Positions 25,757-35,523 of a stretch of DNA of 64,000 nucleotides are shown in pieces. The stretch spans positions 19,484,305 through 19,548,304 of the forward strand of contig JAPWDM010000006.1 in NCBI GenBank assembly GCA_035578155.1. Reading direction: 5' to 3'. The number at the start of each line of letters is the position of its first letter. The first letter of the stretch is position 1. This DNA is from Brachynemurus nebulosus (taxonomy: Eukaryota; Arthropoda; Insecta; Neuroptera; Myrmeleontidae). The notes beneath the pieces are model-generated. The model was not told the DNA's origin, made no database searches, and was given only the letters and a program-made list of their open reading frames with translations. The translations under genes and the position numbers were made by a program.

Positions 25757-26704
25757 TAGGGTGAATGCGGGTGAGATGCCGCACATTTTGAAAACACTTG
25801 ATAATTCTTAAAGTATGCATTTAATTTATTTGAAATTTGGTACACAATAAATGTAAACATTGTTCTTTAAAATTATTTATAAATAATTTTAAATTTTGAC
25901 TCATAAGGAATTCATAATTAACATTTTTGTAGAGCCTACAAAGCGGCGTCTCTCCCACACCTATGGGAGAGATGTCGCATCAAGGAAAGAGGGACGTCGC
26001 ATAGCTCGTATTAAAAATTTTGCATTTTACACACATCTGCATACATGATGCATGCCATATGTAACTTGTATATTTTTGGCACTTTATACATCTTAACCAG
26101 TCAACTTTCTTTTTGTTTTTGAGTACCTTTCAAAACATTCAATACACAGGCAATCATCATTATTTTCGTTATCTTCACTAGTATGATGGCTCTTCCTGAT
26201 CCATTAATGGATCTTTTATATTTACGTGGCATAATTTACAGTCCAAAAAAAATTGCATAATTAAGGTACCTATTTAAGTCTATGTTTTTAACATGTAATA
26301 TGATGCGGCATCTATACCAACTTTAACTGCGGCATCTCTCCTTTTTGTTGGGATAGATGTTGCATGTTGCTATAGCAAGCATAGTGCGGAATTCCAACCT
26401 AAAATTTTATACAGTACTTTTAAAATATACCTAAATTAATAATAATACTCATTGTCATTAAAACAATGAAATATACATTCTTAAATTCTAATGAATTAAA
26501 TGCTTGATAAAATATTATGTTAAAAAACTTACTTTTCAATAATAAAAAGTTGGATAATTACTCAACTGATGGACTAATCATAAATGTTACCATATAACAG
26601 CTTAAATAAGTAACTTATTTTAAACATATAATTCATTAGTAGCGCTATCTATCAGTCAACGGACGAACTATGGCTACTGCGGCATCTCTCCCGCACTTAC
26701 CCTA
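25757..26704. mobile_element. MITE with iterated GCGGCATCTCTCC motif
   Basis: Ends TAGGGTGAATGCGGGTGAGA and, from the right, TAGGGTAAGTGCGGGAGAGA, both continuing with TGCCGCA, flanked by TA. Further copies of the GCGGCATCTCTCC word, in both orientations, occur near 25942, 25966, 26305 and 26330. No transposase. Confidence 0.8.
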
Positions 26705-27433
26705 TAATTACTTCGACTAAGTTGTATCGACTACTTTCGGAAGCTTTCACTAAAGAAAATAGTCAAGTTTGGTATTAGAAAAATCAAGTCTAGATCGTCA
26801 AGGAAAGTTCTGGAGTAGGAATAAAATTTTCGTCTCTCACTATTAGATATTTTTTGGTGTTGAATATGGTTAATACCATACCCATAAATATTTTTTAGTG
26901 GCCTATTTATATCTCTTTTAAAAGAAAAAAAAAACTATGAGGCAAATGGCCTTTATAATCACATGGCCGAACATATTTGCCTATTCCTATAATAAATCGT
27001 AAAAAAATATTTTTATTTTATCTCCAAAACTGTGAAAGATTCTCTTGAGCTTGAACTTGAACTTAATTCATGCACTTGACAAAATTTTGTTACATAAAAG
27101 AACTCATCTCAAAGTTAGTTGAATACTAATGGATAATTCATACATATAAAAATCATTTGATGACGACATTAGAAGAACACATACAACAATTGTACACGTG
27201 TGCAACGCTTACGTTTACGCTTACCGATGATATGACAATATTACCCCCCCCCCCTCCCGCCACATTACCCCTATACACCCCCCACCCGCGGTAATAGTGT
27301 ACTTACAATAAGAAGCGGAGTAATTCTGGTGACAACTTTCAAATTAATTATAATCTGAATTTATTATCCCTTTAAATTTTAATCCATTTATTCTTTTCAG
27401 CACCTCCACCATATTTTGTACATATTATAGAGC
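26705..27433. other. Non-coding region
   Basis: No gene. A C run of 10 and a C-rich patch lie at 27245-27295. Confidence 0.5.
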
Positions 27434-27441
27434 AGTATAAT

Positions 27442-28499
27442 TAGGGTTGCCAACTGTCCCGATTTAATCCGGATGTCCCAATTTTAGGCCTATGTGTCCC
27501 GCGTCCCGACAACAGTAGTTAATATCTATAATTTTTTTACATTTTTAGTCCCTCCAGTCTCGCTATTCTTGTTTCCAAATTATCGCGCTTGCAACTCATG
27601 ACGGCTAAAGAAGTAAATATATTTGCTGTACCAACCGATAAAGTGTACTCTGTTTACTGACTTATATAACTTATACAGCTTACAGTGTTGACAGATTAAC
27701 TCATTAAAATCCCCCCAACATTAAAATCCCTTCAAAAAAATGGTAGAAATTATTTGACGTACATGAAATACGTAAGCGGCGATCGAGTAGCTTAAAAATA
27801 ATCAATGCCAAACACGGTCAACTTTATGAAAAATGTTTTTTTCCAAAAATAATACAGTTGATAAGCAAAAAAAAAAAAAAAAGAAGAAAAAAAATTAAAA
27901 ATCTAAAAATTAAAAAACTTGATTTTTAATTTAATAAAAATAAAATAAAATAAAAAAATATTATTGTAATATTATCTTCCAGAAATGGTTTTGTTTAAAG
28001 GTTTGTAGAATCATGGTTTAAATATGTAGCCGTTAGTAACAAATAATAATAATAATAATAAAAAGAATATCTTTCCTGCTGGCTAATTAAAAACATTTTT
28101 TTTAAAATAATTAATATTGGAAAGGTTTACTTTGTGAAAATCCATATTAAAAAACATGGGATCGTTGCTTTGTCACTTTTCACAACAAAAATCGTATAAA
28201 CACGAGTCGACTTTCGGCTATTACGCCATCCTCAGGTGAAAAACACAACTAAAAACTGTTCTTTTAGGCGAAGCTATTTATATTATAAAAATGAAGTGAA
28301 TAATGTATTAGTGGGGGAGGTTAGAGATAGAGGCAGATATAAGTATATCAAAACAAATGTAAGGGAAATCCCAAGTTAACCAATTTTTTTCGATAAAAGT
28401 AACATTTTTTTTGTTTTTTAAGTCCCGAATTTACTTTTCCCGTCCCGATTTTTTTCCCATTAAATCCCGAAATACTCATTGGTAGAGTTGGCAACCCTA
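27442..28499. mobile_element. hAT-like element with 8-bp target duplication
   Basis: Ends TAGGGTTGCCAACT and, from the right, TAGGGTTGCCAACT, directly flanked by the identical octamer AGTATAAT (27434-27441 and 28500-28507). TCCCGA words follow in both ends. The interior carries a later GGGATCGTTG repeat copy (28105-28400). There is no transposase frame, so it is non-autonomous. Confidence 0.92.
28105..28400. repeat. GGGATCGTTG repeat nested in the hAT-like element
   Basis: Inverted relative of 23510-23757, with the degenerate hammerhead-like motif on the minus strand (28211-28237; CTGAGGA instead of CTGATGA). Confidence 0.8.
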
Positions 28500-28901
28500 A
28501 GTATAATGGACAAAAAACTTTAGAGAGTTATCGATGATTTTAGAACAGACAGTGTTTAGTGACATACATATCAGAATATCATCAGTAAGGACAGAGGTCT
28601 CATGGATTTCATGGATCTTTTTCTCTAAAGGAAATTTTTTCTTTATACCGCTAGTTTATTAGTGATACCTCTGTAAAGTGCAATATTCTGCGAATCCACA
28701 CTATGGGTTTAAATGAGTAGAAAACCTTACATCTTTTAAATCCGGAGCTAATCCTTTGAACGGTCAATTCACGACTGATCAACAGTCCAATGTTTCATGT
28801 TACACGATCAAGTACTTCAGTTTTATCCACATATAGAATGATTTATATAAATTTAGTTGAAAACTCTTGAGAGCCGAATTTTTTATTAAGACTAAAGCTA
28901 C

Positions 28902-29341
28902 TGTTACACCAAACATCTAGATTTTATAAAATTATAATTTTATGGTAAAATTATTTTTTTAGGAGGTCTTCCACCTAACATCTAGATTTTATAAGCCGAC
29001 TATAACCGATTGGAAAAACGACTACTTATGAATATAATAAAAAAAAATGGCGCCAAATGTCACTTTAGAGAAAAAAAATATTCATTAAAAATAGGTTTTG
29101 ATATACATTTGCTACATCTGTCACTTTTGTGCATAACATTTTTTAGTTTTCGCCATTTTGATTTTTAGGGGGGGGGGGGGTTAATTTCAATTGAAAAAGT
29201 AGAAAAATTTCTACTACTAAAATTACAATTTTATAACATCTAGATTTTAAGTATGTTACACAAACGATTACACTAAAATTTAAGCCCGGTAAAATTATAA
29301 TTTTATAAAATCTAGATGTTAGTGGAACAGTACCTTTAGTA
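28902..29341. mobile_element. Foldback MITE with ATCTAGATTTTATAA ends
   Basis: Ends ACTAAAGCTACTGTTACACC and, from the right, ACTAAAGGTACTGTTCCACT, each followed by AACATCTAGATTTTATAAAA. The motif is repeated near 28976 and 29239. A G run of 12 sits in the middle. Confidence 0.85.
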
Positions 29342-30016
29342 TTGGTTTGGGGTTTTCTGAATCTGTTAGAACATCAGTTTGTAATTCACTTTTTGACTAT
29401 TTTTTCCGTGCATTTTGTGCCTAATAACTCGTTTACATTGAGTCGGCTTAGCTAAGGATACTTTGAGCATGTATTTTAAATATTTTACAAAAGTCGTTTC
29501 ATCTTATAAAATTAAGTCAAATTACTTAATCATCAAATTCTATGAATATTCGATCTCTCTTGATCTGGTTCTTTCACCTAGTAGTTAAAAATAAAATTTT
29601 TGAGCTTATCACACACTCAAAAAAAATTTAATATTCTTAACCGAGAGAGGGGATGAGTTGAAATTGACTTTACTCACCGCAGCCGTTTAAAAATAAAAAT
29701 ATTAGATTAATCTTTTCGGTAGAATCATGTCCTTTTGAACTAACTAGTTTTGATTTTTCAACTTACCCCCTTACTTCTCAAACAACCCTTAATTGATGGA
29801 AAGAAAACTCCAAGAATTGCTCGTTGAAGGGCCAAACTTCATATTTTATTAATTATAACTAAGCTAAAAAAAAAATTATAAAAAAATAACTTCGGTCGGA
29901 ATATTTCCATTTAAAAATACTTGATGTCTGGTCTATAGTTGACAAGATTATTTTTTTTAATCTGAGCCCTTTACAAGGGACTTCCACATAGCTTCTCAAA
30001 GACAGATGCGTACTGC
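29342..30016. other. Non-coding region
   Basis: No gene or repeat recognised. Confidence 0.5.
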
Positions 30017-30850
30017 GTAAGGTAGCGGTTATACTGGATACGAATTCATCCGAAAATTCATTCGTACGAACTTATCCGAGTTAATACGAATTAAACAAAT
30101 GCATACATTTAGATATGCGTGGTAACACTGCTTACGACTCTTTCGTAAGAGCTCGTACGACTTTTTGATACGACCAAAATATTTTGTTTTTTTGATGCGA
30201 ATTCGTACGAAAAAAATGTAATGGATATAGAAAAAATAATTATTTTTGTTGAACAAAGGCGGTCTTCAAGGGATCAAAAGCATAAATATTATCAGAATAC
30301 AAAGTTAAATAAAAAAAAGTGGAATAAGGTGGCAGAGGAAATGTTTAGATAATTTTTTAATTAAATATAATTACAATATAATAAAGCTAACCTAACCTAA
30401 CAAAAACATTTTAAGTATATGTAATGAAAAATTAATTAACTAAATATTGAAGCTGAAATTCAGTAGATTTTAAAATGTAATTGAATGTGACTTGCGACAT
30501 GTTCAAATATTCTAAAAATTTCTGTTTGTCTTGCAAAATTTCCTCAAAGTAATTCCAGAACTCAGCTTTTTTTGCTCTACATGAATAATAAATAATCGTT
30601 TACACAAAATTGTTTGTTTTCTATAATTAGAAATTTTGAAAACGGTGATTCTAATAAATAAGATTTGGTAACTGGATCCATTGTTTGATATCATGCAATA
30701 TGTACTAACGGTTTTCAATTTAAATTTAAATACGAATTCGTATTACGATTCCGTATCCAATGTAACCACACAATCGTACGATTGAATTTCTTACGAGCTC
30801 GTACGAATCAATTTTCGTACGAATTCGTATCCAATGTAACCGCAGCCTTA
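30017..30850. mobile_element. Foldback element with iterated ACGAATTCGTACGA motif
   Basis: Ends TAAGGTAGCGGTTATACTGG and, from the right, TAAGGCTGCGGTTACATTGG, followed inward by many TACGAATTCGTACGA / CTCGTACGA units. The small frames within are not genes. No target duplication found. Confidence 0.85.
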
Positions 30851-31214
30851 ATTTACCTCTTCGATGTGATTTTACTACAACATCCTGATTCTTAGATATA
30901 TATCAATTGAAACGCTTATTATAGATACTGCAGATCTTAGTCTATAGACAAAACTTACAAGATTCTACTATTGCCGGCAATAGTTATAATAATAATGTTT
31001 TAATATATTATATTAGGTATTTAATACACATACTATGAGTGATAAATAGTCATACATATGATCGATGGTTCATGTACATCTATTTATTTCTATTAATATT
31101 AGGTAGGTATGTGTGTATAGAAATGATTCGTTATGAAAATTAATGATTGTATTTGACATGTTCCACTATATAAAATATTTTCTATGATTACCATGCCACA
31201 ACTATAACTAAACT

Positions 31215-31745
31215 ATGTATGGTAAGTACACACTTTGTACCGAGTGTCACACACGAATATTAACAATAGAAATTTTAATTAAAATTCACATAGTGTTTGA
31301 AAAATTATCAAATTGGATCGACTGGGACTCGAACCCGGATCTCTTGGTTGCTAGCCAAGCGCCTTACCAATTAGGCCACCGACCGCTTGTTCGAGTGCCA
31401 TTCCAATCTGATAATCAATGCGAGACGCAGTTTATATTTTTAATTTCACATGTTGTCGAGTGTCTGCGAAACATTATTAATGTATCGCGGACTTTTGTCC
31501 GTATATAAACATACACTTCATTATGTTAATTAAAATTCACATAGTGTTTGAAAGATTCCGGGTTCGAGTCTCAGCCGATCCAATTTGATACAAAGGACAT
31601 CGAGTGTTCAAGTATCAGCTAAAGCTGGACATTAAGTGAACATATGAATATTGGTGTATGTTTTTAATACGGACAAAAGTCCGCCATACATTAATAATGT
31701 TTCACAGGCACTCGATAACATGTGAAATTAAAAATAGAAATTTTG
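31215..31745. repeat. Inverted-repeat unit containing the tRNA-like sequence
   Basis: 31436-31514 pairs with 31660-31738 (AACATTATTAATGTAT, CGGACTTTTGTCCG and neighbours). AATTAAAATTCACATAGTGT occurs directly repeated at 31278 and 31530. The whole unit looks like two head-to-head copies of one tRNA-derived element. Confidence 0.75.
31314..31385 (-). tRNA. tRNA-Ala(AGC)-like sequence, probably SINE-derived
   Basis: On the minus strand the sequence folds as a cloverleaf: D stem GCCT/AGGC, perfect anticodon stem CTTGG/CCAAG with loop CTAGCAA (anticodon AGC), and a T arm containing GGTTCGAGTCC, the consensus B box. TGGCCTAATTGG matches the A box. The acceptor stem pairs at 6 of 7 positions with two G-U pairs and a C-C at the end, and the T stem has one mismatch. 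A second, truncated copy of the T-arm half lies inverted at 31550-31597, which points to a tRNA-derived repeat rather than a working gene. Confidence 0.55.
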
Positions 31746-31904
31746 TTTTCTCGCGTTTCGTTGCAAGAAAAGTGGAAAAATTTACTTTATTGAGCGAGCT
31801 GTGTGAACCTATCTCAGAAGGGCGAACTTAAATAATCTCTTATGGGATGGGCAACAATGGAGTGACACGTGTGGAAAAAGAGAAAGTATTATAGTTAGCG
31901 AAAA

Positions 31905-32345
31905 AATACCCCAGTCCCAGCGAATAATGATTCGAAAATTGATCGTATCTATGTGATTTTTTCGTCTCTTTACTATAAAAATGACTATTACAAAAATTTT
32001 AAAAATAAACTCAAAAATGAAAATTTGTTTTTAATTTTTCTCGAAAACTAGTTAACTATGTCAGTTGTTCAAAAATTCATCTTGTGTGATTTTTCCGCTT
32101 TTTTTGATGGTATAATAAAATTTGAAAACCTTTTGACCAAATTTTTTTCTTATGAATAAAGCTCAAATTACCCTGTTTTGAGAATTGAACGGGCTAATGA
32201 ACTTAGACATCTAACGTTTTAACCAAATTTCGTAAAAATGTGATAGTCAGTTCGAGAGTTATCGCTTTCGGGTTCTAGGAACATCAAATGTCACACTTCT
32301 GGACTCAAACCTCACCACGACAGTGCCTGTAATAACTGAATTTTC
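31905..32345. repeat. Diverged 'R1' repeat copy
   Basis: Contains TTTTCTCGAAAACTAGTTAA, TGTGTGATTTTTCCGC and a GGACTCAAACCTCACCACGA end, related to 41837-42360. Confidence 0.65.
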
Positions 32346-32620
32346 CTTCTGAAAATTCGCTAGAACTGCTCTAATTATTTAAACTGTTTGTTGAAATCAA
32401 ATTATCTGAAAAAAGAAATATTAAGGAAGTTGACAAAGAAAAAAATTGTGAAAAAATTAGTTTAATTTGGTAAAAATGGACCGATTTTAGAGTGAAAAAA
32501 TTTCATGGAAATTTCATCTTGCCTATTGGAAACCTATTGTTGAGAAAAATGAATTATGTAATTTATGACCAAAATACACGTAGCCTTATAGAAAATGAAA
32601 AATGTTTGTTATATTTTAAT

Positions 32621-33107
32621 AATACCCCTGTCGCAGCATCCTGCATAACATAGCGAATTTCCATTTACAAAAGTACGTTTTTCTCGGAAACTAGTTGATA
32701 TAGAGTAATTGTAAATAAAAAAACCTTCTTTATGTTAATTTTCCGCCTCATTCCGCCAAATCTTTTTCACGAAAAATGTCCAAAACACCGTAAACGTTTT
32801 CACGAAATTTCTTAAAAATAAGATGTTTCGTTCTTGAGTTATCGTGTGGACACATTTATATATATGTTTACTAAGTGTCCGCACGATAACTCAAGAACGA
32901 AACATCTTATTTTTAAGAAATTTCGTGAAAACATTTACGGTATTTTGGACATTTTTCGTGAAAAAGATTTGGCGGAATGAGGCGGAAAATTAACATAAAG
33001 AAGGTTTTTTTTATTTACAATTACTCTATATCAACTAGTTTCCGAGAAAAACGTACTTTTGTAAATGGAAATTCGCTATGTTATGCAGGATGCTGCGACA
33101 GGGGTAT
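32621..33107. repeat. Large palindrome of two 'R1' arms
   Basis: The arm 32621-32853 is the reverse complement of 32875-33107 with only a few differences, around a 21-bp TA-rich loop. Each arm runs from ATACCCCTGTCGCAGCATCC to ACTCAAGAACGAAAC-type sequence. Confidence 0.9.
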
Positions 33108-33315
33108 TTTTTCTTTTATTTACCATTACTCTATATCAACTAGTTTCCTAGAAAAACGTACTTTTATAAATGGAAATTCGCTATGTTCTGCAGGATGCTG
33201 CGACAGGGGTATTTTTTCTTTTATTTACCATTACTCTATATCAACTAGTTTCCGAGAAAAACGTACTTTTGTAAATGGAAGTTCGCTATGTTATGCAGGA
33301 TGCTGCAACAGGGTT
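33001..33315. repeat. Tandem triplication of the palindrome edge, 105-bp unit
   Basis: The last 105 bp of the right palindrome arm is repeated three times (GGGGTATTTTTTC at 33102 and 33207; decayed third end at 33312). Because 105 is divisible by 3, one frame stays open through all units (118 codons from 32977), giving an artefactual 35-residue protein repeat. Confidence 0.92.
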
Positions 33316-33447
33316 ATTTTAATTAATTTATAATTGTTCTAAAAATTGAGCAATAATGTTAAGTTAGCTATGATAAACAAATAGAGACGTATTTTGAAGA
33401 CGATATATAAAGACTAATAGAAAATATTAAATTAAAGAATTTATTCA

Positions 33448-33481
33448 ATTAAAAGAAAAACTAAATTATTGTAAATATTTC

Positions 33482-33485
<4 letters not shown>
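33448..33485. repeat. Left 38-bp arm of inverted repeat flanking the element
   Basis: This sequence is the exact reverse complement of 41266-41303. Both arms abut (TA)n tracts that touch the retroelement. Before insertion the two arms would have flanked one TA tract, making a cruciform-prone site. Confidence 0.85.

Positions 33486-33564
<79 letters not shown>
33482..33564. repeat. (TA)n microsatellite left of the retroelement
   Basis: An almost perfect TA dinucleotide tract of about 80 bp that ends exactly at the LTR. It is the insertion target. Confidence 0.95.
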
Positions 33565-33570
<6 letters not shown>

Positions 33571-33964
33571 GTTCACTCGAAAAATAATAGAGTTTTTAAA
33601 AAGAATTACAATGTTATTTTATTTAATCTTTAGTCACAAAACAATAATTACAAAAATTTATTATTACAATAATCGTCAATACAATAAGCTTGTAGTTTTA
33701 TGTCAAGGAAGTAACTTGTTGCTGGCCGGTTGATCTTCTTTATTTATAGGCTTCATAATGCTGATTCGATATGCACATGTCACTGGATCAGTTTCCCAGT
33801 GATGCGATGTTTGTGAGAATTGTGAATTATGCATTTTTGATACAGTGCAAATTCCACCATTTCCGTTGGACTGAATATTTGAAATCGACATTTGAAATCT
33901 GATACTCTCTGCAGTGTCATCATTTATGTGTCTATTGTGTTAAGCGTGTGAAGAGACTGTAACT
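33565..33964 (-). repeat. 3' LTR of the retroelement
   Basis: This 400-bp direct repeat matches 40843-41242 with no difference that I could find. In element sense it starts AGTTACAGTC and ends CTTAATT. A shorter AGTT...AACT inverted end would place the left edge at 33570 instead. The env stop codon falls 25 bp inside this LTR. As 3' LTR it should supply the polyadenylation signal; I did not fix the R/U5 boundary. Confidence 0.95.
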
Positions 33965-35523
33965 CCTCCCTCCTCAGTCGAAAGCGACGGCCAAAGGAGT
34001 TTTACTTCTTTGGTTGGAGCTGGGGTTGTATGCTGTACTTCTATTTCCTTAGGTTTCCATATTGTTCTTCTCCGAATGTAGAAGATACTAATAGCAACTA
34101 TTAGTGGAGCTAAGATGAAATAGGTTACTGAAATATGTAGTGTTCCGTGCTTCTTTATTAGTTGTATTTCCTCTCGGTTCTGGATATGGAAGTTTTTCAG
34201 TTTGTGTACGTCCAGTTTTTCTTCGAATTTTGATGCGTTAACCTCGATATTGTACGTCGGAGCTAGATGAATTTCGTCTTCTTTTTCGGTTATTTGATTG
34301 GTGTATGTAATTTCGTTCATTGTTACGGAGCAATTTCGAAAATGTATTAGGATAGTTCCTGTGATATTTCGGTCGTTGATTCCGCAGGTAGATGATAGGC
34401 TGGTCCCCGGAGAATTTTTTATAATGATGTAATTGCCTCTCAGTGGTTTTATCTCCGTTACATTGTTAAAATCTTCGTAAGTGCAGGAGGCAGGTTTATT
34501 GAGAAGCAGATTGCCAAAGCACTTTGAATGTTTTGTTTTGATACTGCTTGTTTTGAGGTGGCATATGTAGATTTGCTCTACTCTGGGACACTCTTGGTCA
34601 ACTAAATACAACTGATACTCGTTGGAAAGGACGTATGGTTGGGTGATTTTTATTGTTTTTAGGGTATAAGTGGGTAATTGTTCTAGGTAATTTAACTGGT
34701 AGTTCTCGGAATAAAAATTGGGGATACGGGTGTTAAAAATTATGCTTGTATCATTATAGTAAGCTTGTAGCTCGAGAAGTTCGTATATTTGTTCATAAGA
34801 GGCAATGGGTATTGCTTGATGTCTTAGAGATGTGAAAGCATCCTCTAACTCATTCGGTAAAAGGATAGATTTGGAAACAATATTGAATTTGGCTAGATTT
34901 ATTGAATGTGTAATATCTTTTAGATGCTCGTTTAAGGTGTCAATATTATAAGTCAATTGATACACGTACTGCATGAATTTTACGTCTTCTTCTACATGCC
35001 TATTGATATTATTTGATATCGAGTTTAAGTAATTATTGATTATAAATTGTTCTTTGTTAATATGTTCGGTTATGTTGTTAAATCGCTCAATCATTTGTCT
35101 ATTAATATGTATCTGTTTGTTCAGTTGGTCTGAGATATTGTCCTGGTTCGTCATTAGTCTTTCGATATCCCTGTTAATTTGTAACGCGTCGTCATTGTCC
35201 AGGTTACCTGTAATTTGTTTGATCACTGACCCAAGTCCGTTTATCAGTCCTCGTTTAGTAATTCGTTTGGGGTAGAGGGTGTGAAAATTATTTTCTAATT
35301 CTTGCAGCTTTAGGTTAAGAGTGTTATGGAATCCTTTTAGGTGTCGATTTTGTGTTATGAGTTTCACAGAATATTTGATGTTTGCGATGTTTTCCCTGTA
35401 ATTATTTAGGTTTATTATATGAATGTAGTGGTTATAATCTTTCACGACTCGGGCCTGCCCTAGGTTCATCAACAATATTCCTGGGTTGTTTGTTAAGTCC
35501 GTCATTTCCATCTTTTGTCCCAT
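33940..35523 (-). CDS. env: Env: errantivirus F-type fusion glycoprotein
   Basis: This 527-residue frame resembles the errantivirus Env family, which is related to baculovirus F fusion proteins. A furin-type site RITKR lies at 87-91 and is followed directly by a glycine-rich fusion peptide (GLINGLGS, from residue 92). A coiled-coil-like polar helix region follows, then Cys-containing segments and several N-glycosylation sequons (NDTS, NVTE, NCSV, NASK). One transmembrane segment sits near 461-483, followed by RRR and a 44-residue cytoplasmic tail. The first ATG of this frame is not preceded by an obvious signal peptide. A splice model joining a short leader exon to the acceptor at 35546 would supply one. 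The stop codon lies within the 3' LTR and no break is seen. Confidence 0.9.
   Translation of the reverse strand: MGQKMEMTDLTNNPGILLMNLGQARVVKDYNHYIHIINLNNYRENIANIKYSVKLITQNRHLKGFHNTLNLKLQELENNFHTLYPKRITKRGLINGLGSVIKQITGNLDNDDALQINRDIERLMTNQDNISDQLNKQIHINRQMIERFNNITEHINKEQFIINNYLNSISNNINRHVEEDVKFMQYVYQLTYNIDTLNEHLKDITHSINLAKFNIVSKSILLPNELEDAFTSLRHQAIPIASYEQIYELLELQAYYNDTSIIFNTRIPNFYSENYQLNYLEQLPTYTLKTIKITQPYVLSNEYQLYLVDQECPRVEQIYICHLKTSSIKTKHSKCFGNLLLNKPASCTYEDFNNVTEIKPLRGNYIIIKNSPGTSLSSTCGINDRNITGTILIHFRNCSVTMNEITYTNQITEKEDEIHLAPTYNIEVNASKFEEKLDVHKLKNFHIQNREEIQLIKKHGTLHISVTYFILAPLIVAISIFYIRRRTIWKPKEIEVQHTTPAPTKEVKLLWPSLSTEEGGVTVSSHA
33965..33975 (-). promoter_or_regulatory. Polypurine tract
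   Basis: The minus-strand sequence GAGGAGGGAGG directly precedes the 3' LTR. It contains only purines and sits exactly where plus-strand synthesis is primed in LTR retroelements. It lies within the 3' end of the env frame, so it is also translated. Confidence 0.9.

Noticed and set aside
31314..31385. Functional nuclear tRNA-Ala gene
   Set aside because: The first acceptor pair and one T-stem pair are mismatched, the D arm is unlike usual tRNA-Ala, and a truncated inverted partner lies 200 bp away, so a tRNA-derived repeat is more likely.
32977..33333. 118-codon frame with three 35-residue repeats resembling a small Cys-containing repeat protein
   Set aside because: It is the translation of a 105-bp tandem repeat of a non-coding dispersed family; other copies of the same sequence are out of frame.
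33703..33891. 62-codon frame repeated exactly at 40981-41169
   Set aside because: It lies in the LTRs and is duplicated only because the LTRs are identical.
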